DNA from: Antedon mediterranea
Lineage: Eukaryota > Echinodermata > Crinoidea > Comatulida > Antedonidae
Assembly: GCF_964355755.1 (NCBI RefSeq)
Contig: NC_092674.1
Coordinates: 30,926,001-30,990,000 of the forward strand
DNA length: 64,000 nucleotides
Direction of reading: 5' to 3'
This document shows positions 13,901-24,400 of the stretch, one piece after another. The translations under genes and the position numbers were made by a program. The notes below the pieces were generated by a model. That model was not told where the DNA came from and did not search any database. It saw only the letters and a program-made list of their open reading frames with translations. Within the stretch, counting starts at the first letter, position 1. Each line of letters begins with the position of its first letter.

Positions 13901-15786
13901 TTTATAACTAACAATAGCTTTAGTTTAAACATAGGTATATTAACATATTAAATACTGCATGGTGTTTGTACACTACGCCCATTGATATCATAACTATTAA
14001 CAACAGTACTAAAAAGACTATACAAACATTATGAACTCTAGTGTTTGACATACACATAGAGCACATAGTAACCCTATATATTAGTATGACTAGACAACAA
14101 AAACCTTAATTTTGGTATTATCCCTATCTAATCTTAAAGAATGTGAACATTTTAAAACCATAAGCTCTGTCATGCTATCAAACTAGATTAGAATAAAGGT
14201 GTGATGTGCCCAAATAGGGTAGTGATGTGCCCAAATATGATAGTGATATGACATCATCATGTCACATTTTTTTTTCACATAAAGTTTGATAGTGTAGACA
14301 AGGCTTTAAAGATTTACTGAATAGGAAAGTCATTATATTCATTTTTTTAGCATAAAATATTGTAATACCCAAAAAGAATCCTTTTACTACGTTTGGTATA
14401 AAAACATATTTTTAATAGATTTATATTTATTTTAATCTCAGGTGACAAGAATGCAGACGTTGTAAAGGCTGAGAGCTTTAAAAAAGAAGCAAATACTGAA
14501 GCAAAGCAGAAATGGACTCCTCCTCCTCCTCCTTCCACAAGTCCACAATACATAGTAGACCCACATATGATTATCAACAAAAGTAAAGAATTACAGAATG
14601 AAACAAGAAAGCCTGTGACAACAACAACAACAACAAACAGAGAAACACAAAAAGAGAACACCAACCCAGCTGATATGAACAAACAGAAAGAGACTGTTAC
14701 CACATTTAAATTTGACAAAACTGAGAAAACAGAAGCACGCAAACCAGTTATTATTGTTCCGTTAAAAAAAGATGATATACCTCCCAGCAATAACATTTTA
14801 ACCCCATCTGAACTTGTAATACGCAACAGACCCGTGAATAAAACGGAAGAACCGAAGGAAGTCGTACAAATGACCGAGAATAAAATGAGTGATGAAGAAG
14901 AGGATAAACAACCGAGGAAGAGTGTCCGTGATCGCATCTTACTATTTCAGAGTACGGCATCAAGAAACAACAGTAACAACTCAAGTCCGATTGAGGTGAG
15001 GAAAGTTGAGATAGAAGTTGCTGATAAGAATGGAAATAAGGAGATGGTACCTTTCAGAGTGAACTCAAAAGATGAAGACAATGGGAATGCTTCACATAAA
15101 GTAAGAATTTGGAAATATTATATTATAATGTACTGTATCATAACCATTGTCATTTTCATTATTTTTGTTAATGACATTTACAAACATACTTTGTTGTTTT
15201 TTTATTTTTTGAGTGACCTCTTCAGTCAAAGATTGGTCTCCCAGAGGGCCCAGTCATGATCAGTGGCTGTGTGTGTACTAGTACACATGGGTAACCTCAT
15301 ACTCGTCTCAAAAGATGTACTAGGTTCTTTAAAGTGCACATAATTGGATTGGCATTACTACACGACAACAATCAAGATCATCATTGACAATAGTATTATT
15401 ACCATCATGCATTTTTACAAATATTTGTTGATATTTGTCTTGTTTTGTTGCTCCTCCATCAGGTACTATCAAATTCCAATGTTGGTGAATCCTCTGAAAC
15501 CAGTAGCAAAGAACAAGAGAGAAACCAACAGAATAGACGCACCGTCAACAAACTCACATTCAAGCCTAAAACGGACATCTGCATCGTCTGCAACAAAGCT
15601 GTCTACATGAATGAGATGTCAAGGTCAGAGGGCAAGATATTCCACAAAGCATGTCAGAAGTGCGTAGAGTGTACACGTACATTACAGGTCGGCAACGTTT
15701 TACTCGTCGGGAACAAGTTGTACTGTCGTATTCACGGATCGCAAGAAAAGATGAAGTTACTTAAAATGAGATCAGAAGTTGATTAA
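1992..15786 (+). CDS. Single-LIM-domain protein with proline-rich N-terminus (5 exons)
   Basis: Exons: 1992-2568, 3786-3925 (shortest form), 5062-5239, 14442-15100, 15463-15786; phases 1, 0, 1 and 0 match at all four junctions. The minimal product is 625 aa. The start is the ATG at 1992 (A at -3); an in-frame stop lies at 1887. The N-terminus is basic and proline-rich. The middle is acidic and Ser/Thr/Lys-rich and includes the motif SVRDRILLFQ. The C-terminus is a complete LIM zinc finger: CIVC, 17 residues, HKAC, QKC, VEC, then LYCRIH, giving all eight ligands. LIM proteins are usually cytoskeletal or nuclear adaptors, but I cannot name the subfamily; an EPLIN-like actin-associated protein is possible. 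Exon 2 ends inside a 33-bp array of in-phase donors, so it may carry 1-25 copies of an 11-residue repeat. Further small exons in the 9-kb third intron cannot be excluded. A possible AATAAA is at 17034. Confidence 0.8.
3044..3180 (+). repeat. Tandem duplication, about 67 bp x2
   Basis: Two adjacent copies of a block beginning ACTATTCAATCTCTTTTATG and ending in CTGAGAT-A--AATCCTTTAC lie in intron 1 of the LIM gene. There is no coding potential. Confidence 0.75.
3384..3530 (+). repeat. Tandem repeat, about 46 bp x3
   Basis: Three copies of a unit containing ACCAGTACCAGTTACTGCAG followed by TAACAACATTATATAGCATT lie 255 bp before exon 2 of the LIM gene. The GTTACTGCAGTAAC core is palindromic. Confidence 0.8.
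3899..4770 (+). repeat. 33-bp minisatellite of in-phase 5' splice donors (25 copies plus a degenerate one)
   Basis: The unit encodes TRGRLSSSQVS. Eighteen copies of this type are followed by seven of a TRGSG(P/L)SSQVS type, from 3899 to 4723. Each unit contains TTCACAA|GTAAGT, a strong donor. The first donor ends exon 2 at 3925 in phase 0, which fits the next exon (5062). Because the unit is 33 bp, each of the next 24 donors is also phase 0. A 26th, degenerate copy has its donor after 4758 in phase 2 and would break the frame. The array therefore straddles exon and intron, and the part read as coding depends on which donor is used. Confidence 0.9.
5275..8287 (+). repeat. 60-bp minisatellite, about 50 copies, in LIM intron 3
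   Basis: About fifty exact-length 60-bp units run from 35 bp after the donor of LIM exon 3. Five variable sites account for almost all differences (CCAAT/TCAAT, ACTTTG/ACCTTG, GTATAG/GTGTAG, GGGG/GGGA, GCTGCC/GTTGCC). The ACCTTG variant is confined to the downstream part, showing block spread. The unit has no stop in at least two forward frames and one reverse frame, and 60 is a multiple of 3, so very long open frames result automatically. One forward frame is continuous with exon 3; another repeats MLHQYTTLYSESVYMGWLPI. I treat it as a satellite and not as a gene. Confidence 0.95.
8288..9150. other. Intronic sequence without a recognised feature
   Basis: AT-rich sequence inside LIM intron 3. 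I see no exon, TIR or tRNA-like box. Confidence 0.5.
9151..9430 (+). repeat. 56-bp minisatellite x5 with degenerate tail
   Basis: Units start at 9151, 9207, 9263, 9319 and 9375. Each contains GGTGGGACCAGGGAAGGTGG and ends GTACCCAAGCC. The sequence decays to about 9570. It is G-rich compared with its surroundings and non-coding. Confidence 0.9.
9890..11765 (-). mobile_element. 5'-truncated non-LTR retrotransposon (LINE) reverse transcriptase, antisense in LIM intron 3
   Basis: One open frame on the minus strand runs from about 11765 (bounded by a stop) to the stop codon at 10024, roughly 580 codons. It begins in the linker before the RT (a CNPKRFWSWIKS-type motif). It then shows canonical RT blocks: YTDMAKAFDRVSH (block A), SGVPQGSILGPLFFIMFIND (block B), and the catalytic FADD box in VLMFADDIKLF, followed by a C-terminal thumb-like region. 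This pattern fits the Jockey/CR1 side of LINEs. No endonuclease domain is present, so it is 5'-truncated and dead on arrival, but the RT part has no internal stop, implying recent insertion. A T-rich run at 9894-9930 would be its poly(A) tail. No target duplication was defined. Confidence 0.88.
12008..12154. mobile_element. Palindromic MITE family, copy 1
   Basis: Ends AAAGCTCTG...CTATCAAACT and its inverse AGTTTGATAGTGTAGACAGA...GCTTT. The centre carries GTGATGTGCTCAAATATGGT, an ATGACATCATCATG core and ATATATGGGCAC. It lies in LIM intron 3. Confidence 0.8.
13541..13684. mobile_element. Palindromic MITE family, copy 2
   Basis: Ends AAGCACTGTTTACAAGATCA and GTTTGATAGGGTATAGACAG plus AGCTT. 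The core is GTGATGTGCCCATATTTGGA, then CATGATGATGTCATTA. It lies in LIM intron 3. Confidence 0.75.
14162..14306. mobile_element. Palindromic MITE family, copy 3
   Basis: Ends AAGCTCTGTCATGCTATCAA and GTTTGATAGTGTAGACAAGG plus CTTT. It ends about 135 bp before the acceptor of LIM exon 4 (14442), close to splicing signals. Confidence 0.8.
15235..15345 (-). mobile_element. SINE body fragment (same family as 49074-49340)
   Basis: Read on the minus strand, it carries GTGCACTTTAAAGAACCTAG, then a GAGTATGAGGTTACCC block. The element at 49231-49290 has the matching GTGCACTTTAAAGAACCCAG and GAGTATGGGGTTACCCC. The tRNA-like head is missing. It sits in the last intron of the LIM gene. Confidence 0.65.
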
Positions 15787-15840
15787 AATGAGATCAGAAG
15801 TTGATTAAAATGAGATCAGAAGTTGATTAAAATGAGATCA
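15765..15840 (+). repeat. 22-bp tandem repeat over the LIM stop codon
   Basis: ATGAGATCAGAAGTTGATTA plus AA is repeated three times and then partly. The first copy encodes the last residues MRSEVD and the TAA stop (15784-15786); later copies repeat the same coding end and stop in the 3'UTR. Confidence 0.9.
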
Positions 15841-16590
15841 AGTTTGGGGAAATAATTAATACAAGAGATTGTTAACTAGAATATGGTTATTTAATTATAC
15901 ATAATAGATGTTAATATAATGACTTTGTATTTTGTTAGTAAACTGGAAAAAGTAGTTTTCAAAATCAAACCATTGGACACAATGTTGGTTGAGCAAAAAC
16001 AATTTTCTTCAAATTAAGGCACACCCCCTCTATAGTTTATGTTGTTGTTCATCAAATGTAATACAGTATTTTGTTTGTGTCTGATATGAAGCAATTCTAG
16101 CTTGCATTATGTTAATAGGTTGTATGAGCACAAATTATATTGTGTTGTAAATAAGTGTAATAGCTTAATTAAACATGGTTTCGGGGTTTTATAGTAAATA
16201 TAGATTGTTTTTTTTCCCATCACACAACCTAAAAACTGTACAATATTGTTCTGTGTGCCTTTCCAATGGTTTAGCATTTACCACAACTATGTAAATATTT
16301 TAAACAACTCTAAAACACAAAATGATATTGCAATGATTTTGTTTTGAATAATTGTTTTCATATTAAAATGGTGCAGAATCGACTCAGTTCAGGATTTGAA
16401 CTCAGGTGTGTGATTATCTCCTGTGTCATGATTTTAAGCTGTTCAAAATATGAGGTTTTAAGTATATTATAACAAAGAAGTTTAGTGGACAAGAGGGAGA
16501 TCAACGTGGTAAAATATAATATAGCTCACTTCCACACAAAAGTATGATGTAGGCTGTATATATTATACAAGGTATATTGCGAGAATATTT
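15841..16590. other. Probable 3'UTR and intergenic sequence
   Basis: AT-rich sequence after the LIM stop. Nothing coding is seen. Confidence 0.45.
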
Positions 16591-16613
16591 GGACTTGGTC
16601 TCAAAGAAGTTTA

Positions 16614-16925
16614 GTCACCAAGACTTAAGAATAATCAGAGCCTATCTTGGAGTTTGTCTCGGAAAAGTAGAGCATGTCTCGGAAGTCACCAAGACTTAAG
16701 AATAATCAGAGCCTATCTCAGAGTCTGTCTAAAAAAAGTAGAGCAAGTCTTGGAAGTCACCAAGACTTAAGAATAATTGGAGCCTATCCGAGTCTGTCTC
16801 AGAGTCTGTCTAAAAAAAGTAGAGCAAATCTTGGAAGTCACCAAGACTTAATAATTGGAGCCTATCTCAGAGTCTGTCTCGGAAAAGTAGAGCAAGTCTT
16901 GGAATTCACCAAGATAAGTGCCTTG
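16614..16925 (+). repeat. About 70-bp tandem repeat, 4 copies
   Basis: CACCAAGACTTAAGAATAAT recurs at about 16616, 16686 and 16757, with shorter versions at 16839 and 16909, separated by CCTATCTC-GAGTCTGTCTC and AAAAGTAGAGCAAGTCTTGG. It is non-coding and downstream of the LIM gene; AATAAA at 17034 follows. Confidence 0.8.
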
Positions 16926-17499
16926 CCATTAACAAAATAGAATATTGACAAGTGCCTTGCCATGACAGTACCAAAGGCGATCTATTTTCTTTAGATTGTA
17001 CAATTATAATACTTTCTATACAAATATTTTCGGAATAAATGATTTACTCTCTTATATTTAAATTTAAAGTTGGAATTTAATGAATGTGTGTGAATTTATA
17101 CATTTAATACATTTTTATTGGTAAAATGTGTTGATAATGTTTGTTGCGTTTATAATGTTATTTTGCATTTATAATGTTATTTTGCATTTATAATGTTATT
17201 TTGGTATCCTTTTATACTATGGCAATAACACAATAATAGGTTGGCCTAAATAGCTTTAGTATACCATATTTTTAGTATTGCAATTTTATAAAGTGAATCT
17301 AATTTACAGTTTTTATCTAAAAATGTTTATTCTAATGTAAATTTTCCTATACTTGTATATTTTGCTAATTGTCTGTTTATTCTTAATATATATAATAAAA
17401 CAATATACATATAAATTATTGTTATTGATTTTTTTGGATAGATTACTGGTTTTCTTGAAGCTGTTTTCTACGGTTAATCTATTTCTGTAATGTTTCCAT

Positions 17500-17895
17500 G
17501 ATTTGTAGTCATATCATCATCAAAATTATAATTATCAAAGTTTTCATATTGACATTCAGCATGATAACCATCAGGATCATATTCTTTGTTGTCATCATTA
17601 TCAATGTTGACATCATTGATAAAGTCATTGTCAATGATATCATCATTTTATTATCAATGATGTCATCATTTCATTATCAATGATGTCATCATTATCAATG
17701 GTGACATCATTGATAATGTCATTATCAATGATATCACCATTTTATTATCAATGATGTCATCATTTCATTATCAATGATATCACCATTTCATTATCAATGA
17801 TGTCGTCATTTCATTATCAATGATGTCATCATTATCAATGATATCATTTCATTATCAATGATGTCATTATTGATAATGATGTCATCATGCTACTG
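17500..17895. repeat. Palindromic TTATCAATGATGTCATCA minisatellite
   Basis: Irregular repeats of TTATCAATGATGTCATCATT and its inverse, mixed with TGATATCA forms, fill this stretch. The repeat is strongly self-complementary and contains many TGACATCA/TGATGTCA (CRE-like) words. It is non-coding. Confidence 0.85.
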
Positions 17896-18514
17896 CTATG
17901 TTCTGCTGCATTTATCATCACTGCTGATGGTTTTCCAAGATGTGTACAGTGGTACGTTTTAGTACAATTTATGCATATGTTCCTTTTGTTCACAAGATAT
18001 ATCTTTACTGATGGAAGCACATTGGTACTATATCATTATAGTAATATTAAATCAATATACAGTCTTTTACTGATAAGTAATGGGGTAGCTTCATATAATA
18101 TTGTAGAATTTGTAAATTATTTTTGAATAAAAAGTTTAATATATTATTAAAGTCTTATCTGTTTATTATTTGTTCAATTTTTGGCTCGGAAAGTTGGACC
18201 AAAAACAAAATTACCTTTGTGGCGCAAAATAACGTTTTTGAGCCTGATATGTGCAACCAAAAAAATATCAAATGAATCAATCAAGCGAGAAGTACTTTCA
18301 TCACCACAGAAATATCATTTTATAATTACATTTTCTAACTACTATTCATAAATAAAAGATTGCAAAATGTTTTAAATCAATATTTTAATCAATAAATCTA
18401 CAATACACACATTAAACATGCCTTATGAATATTCATAACTCATAATAATAATTCATAAGATAAAATTGAACTACTGTATATAGTGAAAATGAAAACAGCA
18501 GTAGAAAAATAATA

Positions 18515-19325
18515 CATTATGTGCAACATACTGTATACAACATACATTATGTGCAACAAGATATAGTATGTGGTTCACACATACAGACAGCATAGAGGTA
18601 TTTACTATTATGGACATTGCAATAACATAACATTAAGTACAACAACAGTATGTGCTTCAAACATACAGGACTGTATGTGCAACATACTGTATACAACATA
18701 CATTATTTGCAACATACTGTATACAACATGTATGTGCAACATACTGTATACAACATACAGTATGTGCAACATACTGTATACAACATACAGTATATACAAC
18801 ATCATACAGTATGTGCAACATACTGTATACAACATACAGTATATACAACATACTGTATACAACATACAGTATGTGCAACATACTGTATACAACATACAGT
18901 ATGTGCAACATACTGTATACAACATACAGTATATACAACATACTGTATACAACATACTGTATACAACATGTATGTGTAACATACTGTATACAACATACAG
19001 TATGTGCAACATACTGTATACAACATACAGTATATACAACATACTGTATACAACATACAGTATGTGCAACATACTGTATACAACATACTGTATACAACAT
19101 ACAGTATGTGCAACATACTGTATACAACATACAGTATGTGCAACATACTGTATACAACATACAGTATATACAACATACTGTATACAACATACAGTATGTG
19201 CAACATACTGTATACAACATACAGTATATACAACATACTGTATACAACATACAGTATGTGCAACATACTGTATACAACATACAGTATATACAACATACTG
19301 TATACAACATACTGTATGTACATAA
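18515..19325. repeat. 30-bp palindromic minisatellite (ACATACTGTATAC family)
   Basis: The unit is about 30 bp: CAACATACTGTATACAACAT plus ACAGTATGTG or ACAGTATATA. From about 19139 the two subtypes alternate strictly, giving a 60-bp higher-order repeat. The sequence is nearly its own reverse complement, so several frames on both strands stay open by repetition only. It lies between the convergent LIM and GRXCR genes. Confidence 0.92.
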
Positions 19326-19795
19326 TAGAATATGCGTAAAATAAAAGCTATATAATTGGAATGTTGAGTTTTCAAATATACACGTATATGATCAAGGTAT
19401 ATAGTATCTGATAGTACTTCAATATAGTTTTTAATTCAAAGTGAACACAATATATTATTACAATAGATAAATATATTCCAACACAAAGCATTAAATAATA
19501 AACCTTGTCAATTAAATTTAAAACATTTTTTTTTCAATCAAGGTGGTTAAGAGATACTATTATTGTCAACATGATTATCAATACAGTATATCATATGTTT
19601 GGTTTAGTGCTTTAAAATGTCCATATGACATCATATGTCATAGGTCATGGCCAAATCAAATACTCCATATTAGTTCATTCAAGATTAGTCTATGGAATCA
19701 AGGGTTTATTACATCAAATGCACTGTTGTAGTGGACACCTACATGTTAAATCCTATTCTTAACTAATATACATTACTGTACTTGCAAATTCAAAT

Positions 19796-19850
19796 GGTAT
19801 CGAACCACAGAACTGCCAAACATAAACCCAGTTCCTACCACTGTGCCATT
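19796..19850 (-). mobile_element. tRNA-like SINE head
   Basis: On the minus strand it reads GGCACAGTGGTAGGAACTGG (A-box-like), then about 25 bases later GGTTCGATACC (B-box-like, 19797-19807). The distance suits a tRNA-derived Pol III promoter. The arms do not fold as a clean tRNA, so I call a SINE head and not a tRNA gene. Confidence 0.5.
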
Positions 19851-19859
19851 TATTCCTTA

Positions 19860-21261
19860 TTTGACATGAATGCATTGAAATGTACGATTTGCATTACACA
19901 AATCTACATTTAAAACAACACTACGAATTCAAACAATTGTATATCGCAACAAAAATATAAATGTTGAATTTTGTATGAAAATACTTTATGATATCCTTAA
20001 GCTACTTTTATTTGGTCACCAAATATTTTTACAAGGTACAGTAAATATAGCATTATATCTGTTGTGTAATTATGTAGAACCTTTTAATTTCTTTAATGAA
20101 CATGCATTACTATCAAGGCAACCTAACAACCTGCCATGCTGCTTCTATATTTTTATTTTTTATTTTATTGATAGCTCCTTGTAGAGACAGGTCAAATACA
20201 TTGCAAAAGATGATATACCAAATCCTGTTCCCTTTCCCTGACCCTTTGGTCATTCAACCTCTCTCTCACCATCTGAAACTCAAAGTCTACCTTATGTAAT
20301 GTTTTCTATAAATGTAACTGTATTCAAGAAAATGTCACCAAGACCACATTTAATACAAACGTCACCAAAAGCATTACATTTGAAATGCATAATTACATTA
20401 CCCAATCAGAATTGCTCTTACAGAGGGTTTAGGCAGAGTGATGATATTGATTGTGGAGCTTAGTAAACATAGCACTGTCTATTCTTGAATATACAGCTGC
20501 GAAACACAGTATAATATTCCAGTAACGAGGTCAGCGGTTTATTTCGATTTTATAATTTCCTTTTTTACATTCTAGACATTAATTTGTTTGGATAATGCAA
20601 GAGTATTGATTTTGGATTCATAATTTGAAACATTATAATGATGCTATCCATTATCTATAGCACAGATAAAACACTTTTGTTTTTAAAAACATGTATGTGT
20701 GCATCTGGAATGTACATTTATAATTAAGTAACATTAATGTCCTTTATATTAACCTAGTTTATAATATTATTTTTCTGTCAATGTTCTCTCTCTTATATTT
20801 GGTGATTTATGATTTAATATTTAAATTTCAGCTTTACTTCACTCAAACAGGCTAAATCTTTTTCGTCACAATAACAATGATTGCCGTTTTGAAGCAACAG
20901 TTCTGCAATCTTTGTACAGCTGCAATACTCTTTTGCGATTTGCGTGAATTCATAATCAGGTATAGCAAACCAGGTAGATATTATCAAACAGTTTTGTGGG
21001 TTTTGCACATTAAGCGATGTGTCACTTGAGCTCACGGTCCTGGATCTGCCTTTTATTGATCAAGCAAAAACCATTTAACATTTTTGTTGTATTTATAGAT
21101 GGCTGATTTATGGTTTTTCTAATGATATTTCTCTAATATCCTATTGTTTAACTATGTGAAAATGCAATGTAGTGCAGTGCGTGTTTCTTGACAATGAACT
21201 GTTGATTGGCGCTGTACGGGTCCTAGGGTCAGCAACGTATACTGGCTTCTAAACACAATAC
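19860..21261. other. Intergenic or 3' flank of the GRXCR-like gene
   Basis: AT-rich sequence with no supported exon or element; it may include the 3'UTR of the minus-strand GRXCR-like gene. Confidence 0.4.
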
Positions 21262-21423
21262 AATTATTGCCTAGCACCATTAAGATTTGGTGTAACATTC
21301 GGGGAACCTCTGGAGTCCATCATGCTGTGTTGCGTGCTTTCCTAAACAACATTGCCTAGCACCGTTAGGATTTGGTGTAACATTCGGGGCATTTCTGGAG
21401 CCCGTTATCGTCGCATTGCGTGC
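21262..21423 (-). repeat. 81-bp tandem duplication covering the GRXCR stop codon
   Basis: Plus-strand ATTGCCTAGCACC-TTA-GAT, TTGGTGTAACATTCGGGG and a following CTCTGGAG-like segment occur twice, 81 bp apart. The upstream copy in gene order (21343-21423) encodes the C-terminal NGLQKCPECYTKS and the stop. The second copy lies after the stop, is frameshifted relative to the coding copy, and is probably 3'UTR. Confidence 0.8.
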
Positions 21424-24400
21424 AACGTAATGTTCTAAACTGATCTGTGAAACCGTTTCTGTGGGTGGATTTCTTGCTACCGTTACAAACAACACAGTTT
21501 ATATATTTACGATCTCCACAACGCTGGCACATGTCAAAGTTTTGCCGTTTCTGAAAGAGAAAATTAATATTCTATTAGTTCAAAGTTGTAGATTCTGAGA
21601 AACATATTTTTAGCACAGGTATTAATACTACTGTATGAGATCAATTAGGATCTAGTTAGAGTCCAATTGTAGTTATTTATTTCAAGTATACCAACCAGAA
21701 ACATACATGTGAACAGAATGAATGCATCAATTTGAACCATGGATCAAGTTCAACAGATTGGTAGACTATGACACTGTCATTATTTCCGTCTAGGAGTTTT
21801 TATCTTCATTTTTTAGGAATGTTTTTTGTATAATTTTTATTATCTGAATACATTTATAACCCTGTTATGTCATTTAAACGTTTCCATATAAAATAACACT
21901 ATAATTCACATTATTATGGGTGTGGCCTGTTTAGAGATAATAAATATATTCACAGGGTCTTTGAGAACAATCATATCTACTAAACACTTAACCCCTCTTT
22001 GTAGTGCACTGTAAATATTAACATTATAACATCAGTTTAATAGTGTTTGTGTGAGGGCGGACATATTAGAGCAGCCCAATGATATCCGTTATTGGGAAGG
22101 TTCTTTGACTGTACTATAAAAATGAGTTAAATTATTATTATATTTTCCTTTTACAGTGGTGTTACAGCTATGTGAGCGCTCACTGGCTAAATTAAGGGGT
22201 CCCACAGCATGAGCAGTCCAAATACAGTAACAGCGCTGTACCCTGTGATTTTTTATTATTTATAAAAGACGAAATAAATGAAATGAAAGTATTGTACCCA
22301 GTGTTAAACCAAGGGCCTTTGCCATTCTGCGTTTACTCCACTGTCTTATACTGTATATAGTACTGCAGTACTACTGTACAGTATTATTAACAGTGCTAAA
22401 CAAACGTAAAGCAATTATATTGATTTAGTTATTATTCAAATAAATCAATCAGTGGGATATTTATATACCTCATATACGAATGGTCTTTACACGCATGATT
22501 GATAAAATATAAAAACTAATAACAAAATCTTACACTATAAACAAAGCATAATTGGCCATTGACTTAAGCGCCCTTCCTCATCATCAAAGAGTACCCACAC
22601 CCACAGTACACAAGGTGTGGTCAGTTTAACCTCAGGTCAGTTTATTCTGAATGTAAGTTACAAATACATGTGCTTTTTTTTTATTTTTAAAAACTCTATT
22701 TTTCTCAATTTCATTTTAAAAATTTTATTTTCCTACATACAGTAGGCAAGGTAGGTAGTTAGACAAAATAAAAAATTAATGTTATTTGCCTACAGTACAG
22801 TAGAGTACAGTACAGTAGAGTACAGTAGAGTAGAGTACAGTAGAGTACAGTACAGTAGAGTACAGTACAGTAGAGTACAGTACAGTACAGTACAGTACAG
22901 TAGAGTACAGTAGAGTTCAGTAGAGTACAGTAGAGTACAGTAGAGTTCAGTACAGTACAGTAGAGTACAGTACAGTACAGTACAGTACAGTGCAGTACAG
23001 TAGAGTACAGTACAGTACAGTAGAGTACAGTGCAGTACAGTAGAGTACAGTACAGTACAGTACAGTGCAGTACAGTACAGTAGAGTACAGTACAGTAGAG
23101 TACAGTACAGTAGAGTACAGTACAGTAGAGTACAGTAGAGTACAGTAGAGTACAGTACAGTAGAGTACAGTAGAGTACAGTACAGTAGAGTACAGTACTA
23201 TTGTTATATTTATTATTACAGTATTTGAAATAAAAACAAATTGTTATGTTATGAGACTAGGTACAGTAAAAGGTAAGGTAAATTTCCTGGAGGCCTGATT
23301 AAATATTTACAATATTTTGATGGACATTTATGTCTAATTTAAAATGTAGATTAATACCAATTTGATTAATTTTTATCAATATACTGAGTAATCTCTGTGC
23401 ATAAATGTTTATTCATGATTGCTTATTTCATAATTATTTCACTTATGAATGATAAAGGAAACAATAGAAGCTATATACTGTATCATCAATAAACTTAATT
23501 TATTATTTATTTGTGAACTCAGAATAGACAGGTTATACAATAGAGATCATACTTAAATCAGAGACCTTCCTGTATACTGTACAGTAGGTTCATGCTTAAG
23601 TATCATGGGTCTGTTTCTGTAGCATTTTGCACAGAATAACTCTTGATTTTATTTCTATAGCAGCATTTCTGTAAATTTAAGTTTGTCCTCCCAAAATTGT
23701 AAGCATTTTAGTATACTGTAACTTATTATACATACAGTATATATAGTGTTATTTACCACAATTATGTTTTGCGAGAGCCCAAATTGATAAGATACTAACA
23801 TACGCATTTCCAAGTTAGAAAACAACAGCAGCATTGCAAAGCAAAAAGATAGGACATTGTACAGTAGTAGGTTATATCAGTTATCATTGTACGATTTTTA
23901 TGTCCACCCCTCTCCTACTATATTTTATAAAATGGTCTACACTATCAAACTTCATGTGACAACAAATATGATGTGCCTGTATTGACATGATGATGTCATG
24001 TATCACTACTATATTTAAGCATATTACTACCATATTTGGGCACATCACACTTAGACAGCTTAAGAGGTGTACACTATTAAACCACTGTATTGTCTCTAAG
24101 ATATTTTATACCTGAGTAAGTCTGCATAAAAGGTAAGTTTTTAATCAACCTTGAGTTTCAGTGTTTAATGGTTGTCTTTTTGCTTTTCATTTTCTTTACT
24201 CATTTGCCTCTCAAGATCCATTATCATTATGCCTCTCGTCTTTGTTTCCATGGTGATGGATGTAACGTCAAATTAAGTTGGCAATTTTAGATAAATGTCT
24301 GTAGATTCAGCCTTTATGTTTTAGTCTCAGTGTTATTATAAATTGACACAGTAAAAAAAGGGCTAGCGTATAACTTACCTCAAATCGCAAAAGAATATCA

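Noticed and set aside
14347-14937. 196-codon minus-strand frame rich in Val, Ser, Phe
   Set aside because: It is the antisense of LIM exon 4, whose phase and splice sites fit the gene on the plus strand.
17887-18126. 79-codon frame after the TGATGTCATCA satellite
   Set aside because: It starts in the satellite edge, resembles no known family, and has no splice sites or matching neighbours.
18570-19375. Several 170-255 codon frames on both strands
   Set aside because: They are produced by the palindromic 30-bp satellite; peptides are simple Tyr/Cys/Ile/Gln repeats in every frame.
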